From Actinomortierella ambigua (lineage: Eukaryota; Mortierellomycota; Mortierellomycetes; Mortierellales; Mortierellaceae): 32,853 bases of DNA. Location: the NCBI GenBank assembly GCA_016098155.1, contig JAAAJB010000400.1, positions 1 through 32,853 of the forward strand. The letters run 5' to 3'. Of the stretch, positions 9,861-21,580 are shown in pieces; positions within the stretch are counted from its first letter, which is position 1, and every line of letters starts with the position of its first letter. The notes beneath the pieces are model-generated. The model made no database searches and was not told where the DNA came from. It was given only the letters and a program-made list of their open reading frames with translations. The position numbers and the translations under genes are program-made.

Positions 9861-12800
9861 TCAGACTGCAGACGCAAAGCTTGAGCCATCCAGTTGTCTG
9901 CACTTGTTGGAAAACAGAATCACTTCTTCGCGGAACCGCTTAGGGCTACGTGTTCTAGAGCCATGGGAACAAACAGGGGATGAAACATGTATCAGAAACC
10001 AATGATCGAGAGACATGGTGCGCAAAAGGAGCCTTTCAGCCCGCCCGTCTCATGAAGAAATAACTTACTGCATGATGCCCTTCAGGAACCTTTCTTTAGT
10101 CAGAGGGTCGGCGTGGGGCGAGGGGAAGCCAGGCTATGGGGCATAGTATGAAGATGTCATGACCGCGAGTCAGCTTTTTTTGCTCAAAAAGAAAAAAGAA
10201 ACGAGGCATCATTCAAAAGAGAGCCACATGGCGAGCCATGCAATGCGCAAAATTACCTCCGCAAGGATCGCTTGCATCCATGTACGACACTCTTGAGGGA
10301 ATTTACCCACTAGAGGATATAAAGAGTCGTTCACCTGCGGGACCATGCTTCGAGGCACCTTTCCTCCAACGCCGGCTAAGAGGCCACGCACCATGAAGGG
10401 CCCAAACTTGGCAATCAGGCCATCGAACCGCATCTTCAGATCTGCTTGGTCGTAATGCTGGTTGACAAACTCAACCATAAATTGTAAGGTCGCTTTGAGG
10501 GCCAGTCGCTCCTGCATCGCCAAGCCGGCTGTCATGAAATTCATCACTGCCGCCAACTGATCCTCTGCCAAACTGTAATACGAGAGTGGCGCGTGTCGGA
10601 TATACTGTGTGATGAGCCCAAAGAATGAGTGCACAATATCTGGGTTGTCTTCCATGTCCTGGACAGATTTGAGCTTTTCCATCGTGCTAAAAATTAGAGC
10701 CGCCAACAGTCGCGTGAAAGCCGCCTCGTTAGCGTGCTCCTCTGGTGACCGCTGATCCATAGGAGCCATTGCTGAAGGTCCCATTCCTCCTGAATGACCG
10801 AGCTTTGTCTTGATCGAACCTCCAGTCGTCTCGAGATAATAGACAGATACCAAACGAGCGGCCGTATCAAGCCAACATGCCAAAGGGTTTTGTCGGAATC
10901 CAGCCTCTATGATTTCCATCATCTTTGGGAACGCTAAGCAGAGCGGTGTCGTGTGCAAGGTGCTCATCATGGACCGCAGGAGAGAGCAGGTTTTCTACCA
11001 ACAGGGTCAATGAAAGAGGTGGCGGATGGAGGTTTGTTGTGTTAGCGCACAAGGCCTATGCCTTTTCAATACCTGGGCAACTACATCCCCCCATGAAAAA
11101 CTTACCTCAGCCATCTCTGGTTGCCGGGGCCACAGTAGTTGAACGTTCATAATCGTTTCTTCCATGGAACGCAGAAGCTGGTGGCCCATATCCGTGCTCA
11201 AAAGAGCTGCATGATCCATGACCACCTTTCGATATGATTGAATACGTTCCTCCTCTGTCCGATGTTCGTCTTCCAATGGTGATTCGAGACCCTCAGAGCA
11301 CTTGAGCAGGTAGTCGAGTTGGCTGGCCATCATAGCACTTACAGGATCTAGCTCTGCTTGCACAGCATTGATGTCAACGCCATGAAGCACATTGTCCCTT
11401 CGACCCTTGATGCAAGTATCGCACCTTGCGAACACATCTCCTAGTAAGCCCTTTTAAAAACGAGAAAAAAATAAAATGGCGACGAGAGGTCATAAACACA
11501 TGACGATTGATAAGTTGTAGACTTCATAAGTGCTTTAGAGACAATTCATGACAACCAATGCTTACCACCAGGGGGCCGACACTGCGCTCAAGAGGCAATG
11601 CTTGTATGACAGTGGCCAGGGAATATGCAACACTCTCCCGCACTGAGGGTTCGATCGCATTGGACACATTGGCAAACATGGTCATGAAAGCATCGATGGC
11701 CTCAACGAGCGAATCTCGGCAAACATCGCAGACCTGCTTAAAGGCCCTGGCCGCGTATGGTGCCAAAGCAGGAACGCCGAGAGTAGGAATGACATAATTC
11801 AGCGCCCCCAGCAGAAACTGTGGGTGGACTTTGAACCACTCGGCATAAGATCCAATGACGCCCAGAGCCGTCTCTCGAGCCTTGCATAGGACATTCGAAG
11901 GCAGTCGCCCAAGGATGTCGTTGCTAAAGAAGCGTGGCATGTGGGTGTTTTCGGTATGGGGCACAACTTCGGACAAGCACTTGATGCAATACAGAGTTGC
12001 CTCCAGTTGACGATAGCCGTCCTCCAGAGGACGGCCGCCGGTGACAGTCGCGCTCTGGATTTCGTTCAATTGATCAAGGCACTCATCGACAAGCGTCTTC
12101 AGCATGTCTTGATGGAGAACATGGTACGAATTGATGATAGTGTCGGCAATGTCCTGACGATGCACCGAAAACTGCTGGCGAATGTCTCGGGTCCACTTTA
12201 TCCATTCCTGCTGAGGCGGGAACACGAGTTTTTCCCGCAAGGCTTTGATTAGTTTTGTGTAGATGATGATCGAAACACCCTTGATGGCTCGAATGGACTC
12301 TTGGTCGAGGCCTACGGTCTGAGAGGCCGTTGAGATAGAGTCGAGGACCACTTCTTCCTCAATTCCACCCCCAATTCCTGCATCTTTAGTATCGTCGCCC
12401 TCGTACGAAGGGAGCTCGCTTAAGGACTCTTGCATCATGTACCAAAAGTTGAGTGTCATGTCGCTGATTGTCTCGTCCTCGGCGTAGTACCCAGGGAATC
12501 CAGCAAGGCTCGTCATCATGTCCAAGTAGATCTGGATGTCTGCACGGAGGAAGCGTGCCGCAATCCAGTCTGAAAAGTTGTCGCCAAATGTGGAGAGCAG
12601 CTGACAGAGGTTTTTGCTAATATCTTCGCTCTCAGCTAAGATGAAGATAAAAACAGTAGTGGTTGCCAGCAAGTACCGTTCGTTAATGGGGCGATCAAAG
12701 TAGGTGGTTCCTTAGAAAACGCTCTCCCGATTCCCACTTCAGGAAATTTGATTCTCACCTTTTATGGACTCCGTGAGCTTTTCCTGTGCCCATCGACTTG

Positions 12801-14188
12801 TGAAGCATGGCATCAAACCATCGCCAATGGTGTTTTGGTACCGTGCAGCCGACTTTGACGACATGATCTCGGACCAAACATCAGCGGCTGCATCAAAGGT
12901 GTTCTCATCCAAAAGTGTATTGAGTACAAGTCCGAGAAGGGGTTGAAGGGACCTGAGAGAGATACAGGGAAAAGCAAGGGTTAGACAACGTTGTACGCAG
13001 TGACAACTCTTGAGTGATGTGATAATTGCCCTTCTTTCCATGCCCTGACTGCTTACTCAAACGGTATTCCGTATTGCACCCAGCTTGACAGGCAGGTTAG
13101 TGCTTTGGGTTTGGAGGAGGGTGAGCCATTGCTGATCAACTCCTGTAATGTGCTCATGATCAGCGGCATAGCCTTGGTCACCTCACTCTCAATCTTGAGC
13201 CTATTCGTTCAAAATTTTGGAGATGAGTTTTACAATTTCAAGGGCACGGCATAAGGACGCCTAGCAGTTTGGAGTACAACAAATCTTACCTCCTTTGAGG
13301 AACGAGATCGGCACGCCGAATCTCTTCAGGGAGCACGGTCAAAAACTCAATAAGAGTCGACTCCATGGCAGCCTGAGGGATTTGGCTTGATCGGAGATCG
13401 TTGTAAAACGCATGAATAAAGTCGGGCCAGTAGGTTGGAACTGCTTGCAATGCATATGCAGTGAGCTATAGTTGTTAGAAAAAAAATAGTTTAGAACCTG
13501 ATTTGACAATCTCAAGTTGGTGGCGTCAACATGCTCGAATCCCATGACATACAGCAAGACAGAGCTTGGTGCGGATGAATACCGGTCCTCCTGCGAATCG
13601 AACCATCCAGCGCATCAATTCACCTCTCATCCATTCTATCCGATTCTCTGGGATTGTTTGCCTAATAACGATTTGATATGTCAGCATATGTTGTTCAAGC
13701 AGGGTAACCACCAGATTTACACCCTGTGTCGCGTGTTCACTTACCAGTCGCGCGAGATTTTAACTTGGTATGTATGAGCACCAAAGAACTGACTGTTCTC
13801 AGTCTATCAACAATGACAAAAACGCGTGTGAATTCAAAGTTTCTCGACGAACACTAGCCAGGATTTGTGTAGCATGGATATGAAATAAATCGCGATGGAT
13901 ACCTGTGACGCAAGCAGTTGAGTGGCCAGATCCCATGCAAAAGCCTCTTTCTGCAAGTTTTGTAGATACTCCTGCGCCGACTTTTGGTAGGCTGGGTCTT
14001 GACTCGAGTAGAACTGCTGGATGATCTGTGAAAAAAAAAGGCAGAGGGGTGCAGTATAGACAGGGCGTTATTACTGCTGAGCACTAAACTTGTAGTAATG
14101 TTGAGCTCCCACTGCATGCATTCCTAAAGGTTCGCTCCTCATGCAAAAGACATGCCTCCTCGACCTGGGGCAGTGATGGAGCTGCCAT
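9861..14188 (-). CDS. IPO13: Importin-13 family karyopherin (nuclear transport receptor)
   Basis: Twelve exons on the minus strand: 14188-14156, 14025-13903, 13803-13745, 13661-13553, 13465-13290, 13200-13057, 12952-12759, 12635-11566, 11450-11106, 10994-10257, 10133-10069 and 9945-9861. They join in consistent phase into about 1046 residues. Recognition rests on the importin-beta N-terminal repeat (QQFYSSQDPAYQKSAQEYL, then QFFGAHTYQVKISRDW), the TVLPEE motif, and FPGYYAEDETISDMTLNFW, which parallels the FPG/ETTSSLTLTFWY region of animal importin-13. HEAT-type helical repeats continue to the end. Members of this family (yeast Kap122/Pdr6) carry cargo through the nuclear pore under RanGTP control. 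Exon 1 is only 11 codons and is followed by an apparent GC-AG intron. CAG|GTCGAG three codons earlier is an alternative in-phase donor. The final exon was chosen because its frame (FREEVILFSNKCRQLDG) resembles the family C-terminus. An AATAAA overlaps the stop codon. Confidence 0.92.
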
Positions 14189-14421
14189 TAGGATTGGTTT
14201 TTGTTCGTAGTGGTTTAATCAGCCCAACGCCTTTCTTTTGGCGGGCACAATGCATTGCAGGTCGAAAGTTGGCGACTCTCAAGGCCGCCTTTGGTCACAT
14301 GACCGAAGGTGGCCCAGCGCCACATCTCAACTCAAATTGCTGGTGCGCACACAAACTGCATGGAACATGGCGACCATATCACCCTATCCACCTGCTGAAA
14401 GACCTTTCCGCGCCCCCCTCA
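14189..14421. promoter_or_regulatory. Divergent promoter between importin-13 and a small plus-strand gene
   Basis: This separates the importin-13 start (14188, minus) from a TATA box (14422, plus). It contains GGTCACATGACC at 14293-14304, whose GTCACATG core matches the CDEI/Cbf1-USF type E-box RTCACRTG. A second copy of the same core, in reverse, lies at 14904-14911. Factor binding is inferred only from the motif. Confidence 0.45.
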
Positions 14422-14428
14422 TATATAA
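14422..14428 (+). promoter_or_regulatory. TATA box (TATATAA)
   Basis: TATATAAG lies about 100 nt upstream of the ATG at 14527 and is followed by a pyrimidine-rich leader, the usual layout of a fungal TATA promoter on the plus strand. It supports a transcript running to the right in a region otherwise lacking a long open frame. Confidence 0.6.
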
Positions 14429-14526
14429 GCAAGGTATTCCCCAAATCTCTTCATCGTCTCTCCTCCTGTCTCTCACCTCATAACCATCTTTACTCCGCAA
14501 TACACGCCACGGCCTTCCCTGGCTCT

Positions 14527-14910
14527 ATGGCAGTTGTGGTAGCGCAACAAAGACCAGCAGGCACCACTTTAGGGCCAAGCTCGTATTGACAATCCCTGCA
14601 GCATTCTACAGGGCAATCTGATAGGCCTAGGGAATGCTTGACAGCCTCGACAGGGCCTCGGGGCACCCGAAAAGAGGATAAGCCGGATTAGCGACAAAGT
14701 GTAGTTGGTGCTCTCTACATCGATGTCCAGCAGGAGAAGCTCAATACTCGCCACCGCGAGTCAGCTCGACAGACTGCCCCCCTTCCACTGGCCCAGAGGG
14801 CACCTGAAGTCATTCAGACCCGTATCCACAGTGACATGGTACAGCGCAAGCACCACTTTATTACTGCATATCTTCAGATGCAAATCAAGACCCACTGGTC
14901 AGTCATGTGA
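14527..14910 (+). CDS. Possible small protein of unknown function, two exons
   Basis: A small gene is suggested by the TATA box at 14422 and a protein-like frame from about 14700 to the TGA at 14908-14910. One consistent model is exon 1 14527-14582 (starting MAVVVAQQRPAG) and exon 2 14700-14910 (containing ALYIDVQQEKLNTRHRE and HHFITAYLQMQIKTHW), joined in phase 2 to give 88 residues. The acceptor (ACAAAG) is weak, and other splices (acceptor at 14694 or 14704) are possible. The product is basic and polar with no signal peptide or membrane segment. I do not recognise it. It could instead be a non-coding transcript whose exon happens to stay open. Confidence 0.33.
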
Positions 14911-15351
14911 CACCCCCCTTCCAGAGCTTCACTTGAATCGCCACTTTCGCGTGGAGCAAATGGGACCTTCTTTTTTGGTGTCTTGAACTGCACGCACCTG
15001 AACACGCCCCCTTCTCACGTCGTACCTCCTTCCCCCCTTCACCCTTTTCCCTCCTCTCCCTCCACCGAGCACACCCTCCAGCCCGACCCACGCTCACATT
15101 CTCCCTCCACTCTCTCTGCTCAAGAGTGCCGTTTCATGTGTCCTCCATAATAATCCAGCTCATGCATTGCTGATTATCCAATTTGCATTCGCGTGCCCAT
15201 GCTCTTGCACACGACACATTGAACCTTCCTTTCCTTATATGTGTATCTGCTCATAAAAAAAACGAAAGCACCATTGTTTTTTTTTTCTGTTTTTCTTCTA
15301 TTCCTTTTTCTACATACATTCCCTCTCCACTTTTTGTTACCCATTGGGCCA
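14911..15351. other. Upstream region of the PFF1 gene
   Basis: C- and T-rich sequence, densest at 15007-15110 and 15275-15340, ending at the ATG of the protease gene. No gene is supported. Poly-T and CT tracts just before the start codon match the leader composition seen upstream of the P450 and the chitin deacetylase. Confidence 0.6.
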
Positions 15352-18300
15352 ATGAACTCCCCGCCCCCCATCACCTCTCGGGCTAACCGGCGGCGCACGC
15401 TGAGCCTTGACAACCCACCAGGACCGCTGCTTGGGACCATTGGCATGCGGAGAAATGACCGGCGGATAAGCGACGAGAACGCTCTGCGCCTTCATCGCAT
15501 GCACACTGTCTCCAGTCGCCGATGTTGGGTTATCTACTTCGTACTTGCGGCTATTTACGTATCCATTATCCTTCTGGTCTACTTCGCCCGCCAGCCACAA
15601 GGCTTTGTTGGACCACTACCAGATATGGCCCCTGGTGAGACTCATCCAGGTACAGTTTGCTGATTATGAGAAACAGGCATTTGTGGACCAATTACATCAA
15701 ACTTGTATAGTTGGTTGGTTTGCTATCATTATGACTGTGGCAAGAAAGTTGAGAACGATAGTAGGTGGAGGCAGAAGAGGGGAGGAAGATTGGATAGGAA
15801 AGAGGACTCTCACGCTCGCCGAGGACATAGCGGTTGTATTTGTTTTACCTTGCCTAGTTCGGAAAGGACAGGTGCACACAACTGGAGGTGCAACAAAAAA
15901 TTCAGCAGCACGCGACGAGACGCACTATATTTCGAGAAAACAATATTGCTCGCCCAAAAAAAAACCTGTATTACTCATTACTCATCTGTAGTCTTTCTGT
16001 CACCTCTTCTCCACATATGTCCTGCATAACCATTGTGGTACCTGAAATCATGGCGTCGGGCTCCTTTATTCTTGGCGCGCATACAGACCGCTTCAATCCT
16101 CACACCGCATGGGAACATCTAGCCAACATTACCACAGTCCCCCATTCGTTCAACAGTCGCGCCAACACCGATATCACACGACGATACCTCGTCGATCAAT
16201 TCAAGGCCTTGCAGCAAGAAGCTTCTTTACGCGGTAGGCGCAACGTCCGCTATGATGACCAGGACAAAACGATCCTAATAAAGTCCGAGGGACAGGAGGA
16301 CACAGAGGGAGAACCGGAAACCGATGCTCCCCTTGCCGGACCACTGACGCCGGAGGAAGCAAACTACATTCAAGGCGACAACCTCGTCTTCTGGATCGGA
16401 GGCATTCTTCCTGCAAAAGGAGATGATAGCCCGGCAATGGAAATAGGATTCGAGGAAGAACAAAATGCGCTTATGGTGTCTGCGCACTACGGTATGTGTG
16501 AGCAATAGAACTAATGAACATCCGCAGCGAAGCATACAAAAGCCCAACCTCCTATGCGGGCTGTTTCAGGAATGCATTATTAACATTGTATTATCCATTG
16601 GAATGCTGCCTTTTTTGGTTTCATTTAGACTCGGTCTCGACGAGCTATGGAGCGACGGATGATGGAGGAGGAGTGGCTGTAATCCTTTCAATGATCCAAC
16701 ATTTCATCCACCACCCAGTTCAACACACCATTATCTTCCTTCTCAACAATGGCGAAGAGATGGGCACACTTGGCTCGGAATCGTTCATGGGTGCCCGGGA
16801 CAACGTGACCACGGAGCACGGAGCAGGACACCCTTGGAAGAAATACATCAAGGCCTTTATTAACCTCGGTAAGGCTTCGAATATGCTGCAAATGTATGTT
16901 CTTGGGCGACTCTGAGCAGACGAGATGACTCACACTTCACGCCCATTTTCTCGTCCTCGTCTCTTTGTAGAGGGTGCTGGCTCAGGAGGCCCCTCGGTGG
17001 TCTTCCAAGCCTCGGGGCATGACATTGTGAGACATTATGCGCTCAATGCTCCTTATCCCCATGCCTCTGTAGTTGCTAACGACCTTTTTAACGCGGGGGT
17101 GATTGACAGGTAAAGAATAACCTCTTTTAAAACTATGCGGATGTCGTGCTTTGATACCGATCTCCAGAGTAGCGTATGTCCTAACACGTGTGTACTCTCA
17201 CTTTATGATTACCTAGTTACACGGATTTCACCGTCTACAGCAATCATGGTCTTCCTGGCTTGGACATCGCATTCTATCAACGGCGATCCATGTACCATTC
17301 GACGACGGACTGGCTTCCGATTGAGTCACTCCACCATATGGGATCCAATGCACAGGCGACCATTCGGGGGCTTTGCAATAGCGATTACCTTGAGCGCCAA
17401 GCCAAGAGTATCGACGATCTTTTCGCCAATCCGATTGATGTTGGACGCGAGGAGGGTCTCAACAAGCTCATTTCGATCTATCGCTGGTTCACGGATCTCA
17501 GTGTTTACTATGATATCCTAGGCCGCCACATGATCGTGATGGAGCTCTGGTCGGCACTTGTGATTAACGCTGCGGCGATTGCTGTTGGACTACCCCTACT
17601 CATGCTGGGAGCCTTCAAGATTGGCTGGAAGTTGTTGCAGTCGTATGACAGAAATGTTGGGGGTATTGGTCGAGGAGGTCCGACAGGCCGCCACCGTTCT
17701 TCCTCTATTGGCAGCAACAACACAATCAACACTCAGACTCATCGCCTTCCTGCCCACTCCCTACGAAGTGTGATTGACTCTTCTTCTGCATCTCCTTACA
17801 ACCCTTCCGATGATGCGACTTCCCCCTTTGCATCGCGGAACTCCACTGTCAACAGCAGCAACTTTAGGCGCTATGGTGCTACTGGAGATCCTGCTGCCTA
17901 TGGCGCAGCTGGACCCCCCGAGTTGGAGTACGGTAGGCACTACCGCCGCCACATTGTGCGATCGATTTATGTTGCCCCGGCCATCAAGACGACTTTCCTC
18001 ATCATGATCATGATTGCTCTCCAACTCACCGCCATTGTTTGTGCCGCGCTGACCCTGTGGGAGCTCAATCCGTTTATCCGTTATGGTCAGGCCTGGCTGA
18101 CCCTCGCCGCATTTGCCATGCTGGTCTTGTTTGTTCAGACATTCACCGTCTGGTTGGGCACGGCACTTGAGCGGTGCTGCTATGGTCCCACCCCCGCCAT
18201 CCGCGCTGCCAACCAATGGACATTTGCTATCGCCTTTTGGTGGTGGCTGATTGTGATTATTGTCGGTACTGGTGTGGCAAGCTGGCTTGGCACGGGTGCC

Positions 18301-20015
18301 TTTTATTTCACGACGATTCTGGCTGGCTGCTCAGGTTTGGCCGCCTTGATCCAGGTTCTGATCTCTTTTGCCACCTTGGATGACACCGTCGACCCAATGG
18401 ACGAAAACGAGGACGAGCGGTCTTGCTGCAGCCGATTCTTTTGCAAGCGCGGCGCGTGGGCTAGGAATGCTTGGGTCAGTGCGTTGCTCGTGGGTGGATA
18501 CTTTCCCATTTTGATCGTTTTTGACCTGCTCTACATGCTAGTGCATATGAGCGCCCAGATTACCACCGGCGACGATAATGCAACCTGTAAGTTTTGCCAG
18601 TCATTTGATGTCGGTTCCTTTCCCCCTCCCTCTCCCCTGATACAGTACTAACGAATGTCTGTTGTCCTTTGTCCTCCCTTTCCTTCGCGGTTTACTTAGT
18701 CTATATCGTTTATGGTGTGATGTTGATCCCGATCCTGATGCCCGCTGTTCCTGCCATTGCTCGTGCACGTCACTTTAAAAAGATCCTGCTTATCGAGGCA
18801 TTGGTGGCAACCATTCTGTTTTGGTACATCTCTATGATGGCCAAGCCATTTGACGCAAACAGCCCACTGTCGCTGGACTATTCACAGCACTACAACCAGA
18901 CAGCCCGCTCCTCTACCATCGTCATGGAGACCCCTGTTGGCAATGGCGTCCTCTACGAGATGCTCAAGTTTGTCCCTTCGATTGATGTGCCGCTAGACAT
19001 TCCTGTTCACCACAACAACGACAATAACAACAACAGCAGCCACACCAATAGCCACAATCTTCCTGAGCGACGCACCTGCAAACCTATTCCACCAGACATG
19101 GCGAACTATGCCAAAGGCAATGGATGCGAGCTGAAGCCTGAACGACAAGTCTTTGAAGACGACGGTTGGGTAAAACCCGTGCAGGTAGACTGGGCCTCCA
19201 GGCCTACACGGATCGTCACTGCCGAGGACGGTAGCCGTTGGCGTGAGGGTCACCTGCGTGTGCTAGCGTACGAGTCTCGGCACTGCGCCATCTATGTGGC
19301 ACAGACAGAGCCTGGTCGTGAGACTGAAATCTGGACATTTGAAGGAGAGCTACCGGGCACCCCAGGCGAAGGAAACACGACCGTCACTCGTGGCGCGAAT
19401 ATTACGGTGGAGGACCCAGGTCAAACTGGAAATGGGGCAACACAAGGGAATGTTATTGGAATGACGGAGGGCCGCCAATATTTTGTGTTGTCTAGAGGCG
19501 GCGCCAGCCACCACCCCAAAGTCCTGTATTCGTATCGCCGTGAGTGGAATCGCACCTGGTTTGCCGTTGTTCGTGTCAAGTTGACCAAGGCAGATGAAGA
19601 GAGCCCACCAACAGAAGGAGGAACAAGAAGAAAGCGGCGCCTAGGAGGAGAAAGAAAATACCACCAACCGGATACCCATCATACCCTCGGCAACGTTAAT
19701 GGCCACGATGATACCCAGCGGCGAGCGCTGCCACCACCAACAACACCACCAACACAGCCACAAAATCTCATGCCCGACTCTTCCACTATTAGCAAACAGG
19801 CACCCCCTGGAACAATTCCCATGGAATCAGACACCACCGGCCTTCCAACTTACCGCGTCCCAATCCAGGTCAAATGTGGATATGAAGACTGGAGCTCACA
19901 TCAGGGCTACGCGAGTGCATTCAATGACATTCGAACCCATGTTCCCTCCTGGGTCCGAGTTAAGAACCGAGGTGGCCTGGGCTTGTTCGAAGTCGGTGTC
20001 GACCTCGAGTTTTAG
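15352..20015 (+). CDS. PFF1: PFF1-type vacuolar membrane metalloprotease (M28 family)
   Basis: Exons 15352-15649, 16087-16491, 16629-16868, 16971-17109, 17217-18586 and 18700-20015 give 1255 residues. A cytosolic N-terminus and one membrane segment (about 58-78) precede the M28 zinc-peptidase domain. Metal-binding and catalytic residues are visible: H233 and D235 in SAHYDS, D245/D246 in ATDDGGG, E277/E278 in NNGEE, E315 in NLEGAG and H388 in YHSTTD. About eight further membrane segments follow in exons 5 and 6, then a large C-terminal domain with Asn-rich and basic low-complexity insertions. This order (protease domain then multi-pass region) is that of fungal PFF1, in the vacuole membrane with the protease in the lumen. 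Substrates are unknown. At 1255 residues it is longer than the roughly 950-1000 I expect for the family, because of a Ser-rich loop of about 100 residues between membrane segments and the C-terminal insertions. Intron 1 (437 nt) is far longer than the rest. Confidence 0.95.
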
Positions 20016-20507
20016 AGAACCATTTGTCTTTGCTGTCTGCATACTCATTCGCATCTCATTGTGCCCCTTTTTTACATTTTCGCAGCTTCCCCACCCCCCC
20101 CCCTCCAAAAAAATAAATCATCATCATATACCACATGCTATTTTATTTGCTATCATATAGTGGCACCCCCTCCCTGCTACGGAATACAAGTTAGACTACT
20201 GAGTGCTCTGTCAGCTCGATAGTCATGGTGGTGGTGGTGGTGGTGGTGCGGCGGAGACTGAAGACACACTAAATCTCCCTATCAAGTGCCATGACTTGGC
20301 GTCATAGCGTATATTAAAATAGATACTGCGACTCGGGCCCTACAGTAGTGAACGCCGTGAACAGACCTGCATGTCAGATGGTATTGAGGTACTTCAAGTT
20401 GCTATAATTATAACCCCCCCCCCCTGCTCCCGCGGCAAAGATGACCTGCGTAGCCAGTACGCGATAGCCCCTTTCCCTAATCTCACGTCTAAAGAGGACC
20501 TAGTAAA
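20016..20507. other. 3' region of PFF1 and intergenic sequence
   Basis: An AATAAA at 20112-20117 about 100 nt past the PFF1 stop is a likely 3'-end signal. A GGT microsatellite occupies 20225-20248 and a C run lies near 20415. No coding frame is supported. Confidence 0.6.
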
Positions 20508-20678
20508 GCGATGGTCGCGGCATTCATACTGTTCGTTGGTATTAGGCTGAAGGAGATACAGGACGTGAGGATATGTATCCAGTTTTGGCCATGAGTGAGG
20601 CGATGGTCGCGGCGTTCATATTGTTCGTCGGTATGAGGTTAAAGGAGACACAGGACGCGTGGATATGTATCCGGTTTT
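20508..20678. repeat. Diverged 92-bp tandem duplication
   Basis: The sequence beginning GCGATGGTCGCGGC at 20508 recurs at 20600. About 79 bases of each unit align with around ten substitutions and no indels, mostly transitions, and the remaining 13 bases of the period do not align. In one plus frame both copies read AMVAAFILFVG.RLKE.QD with several synonymous differences, which may hint at a former coding origin. No parent gene is recognised. Confidence 0.7.
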
Positions 20679-21528
20679 ACAATGGTGGCAAAAGAGAGCA
20701 GTGCGCCGTAAACAGTAGTGGCGCAGTCTTTGCGACTGCCAGACAGAAAGGAATGTTTGCTCTTGTGTGAGTCGGTGAAGGGATGTGCATCGTGTTGGAG
20801 AGAAGAGGGGAGGAGGGGAGGGGGGCAAAAGAGAAGAAGGTGGTCAGCAGCACCGAACCAAATCTCCCTACCAAAGAACAACCGCCTGTGCAGTCGAACA
20901 AGGTTCATTTGAGTGTCGTATCTCTCCCTTCTCTGGAAAAACTCCTCGCAAACTCTAAATCTCACAGGCACACAAAAGTCCACATTGGGGGGGGGGATCT
21001 CACCTAAAAAAAGAATATTCACTCAGACGACAGGTAACGCCCAACATGCTCCCTTCGATCCAAATGTTCTGTTTCTCGTCCATCCCTCTTTCTCCTTCTC
21101 CAGGAAGGGTGCAGGGCTGAACGCCCATGAGCTAAAGATACTCAAAAATATGTTCTCCGTGCTGCGATACCGGGCAAAAGCCATGCCTGCCACAGAACCA
21201 GGCATGCTGAAAGAACCATGTTCATTCGTTCAAGTCTTTGAATGGAGAACAGAGTTGTGGTCTCTCTCTATCCCCCTCCCTCTCTCCTCTCTCCTCTCTC
21301 CTCTCTCTCTTCTCTTTTTTTCCTCTGTCTGTATGTCTATCGCTCTCAGTCTGTCTGCTTGCCTCTCCTTCTTTCCCTCGTCCCCCCCCCCCACTGCCAT
21401 ACCAGCAAGAGTATAGAGCCTTGAATGTACCTTTTGTCTCCTGCGCGATTCAATCGGTTGAGCAATATGCCCTTGCCATTTGTACCATGATTTTTTTCTT
21501 TTGCAGCAATGGCTCTTTTGGAGCGAAC

Positions 21529-21566
<38 letters not shown>

Positions 21567-21580
21567 CAGAGAAATGAGAG
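21529..21580. repeat. GA microsatellite
   Basis: An almost pure (GA)n tract with CA interruptions. A CT-rich counterpart lies 220 bp to the left at 21264-21312, so the two could pair as an imperfect inverted repeat in single-stranded form. Confidence 0.8.

Noticed and set aside
13590..13610. GAATCGAACC, similar to a reverse-complement tRNA B box
   Set aside because: It lies within an importin-13 coding exon and no A box or cloverleaf arms are present.
13854..14117. Minus frame starting MQWELNITT as the importin-13 N-terminus
   Set aside because: It is out of frame with the importin repeat at 14025-13903. The ATG at 14188 gives a phase-consistent first exon.
20639..21022. 127-codon minus-strand frame over the tandem repeat region
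   Set aside because: No splice or motif support, and it spans a G/C homopolymer and purine-rich sequence likely to create chance open frames.
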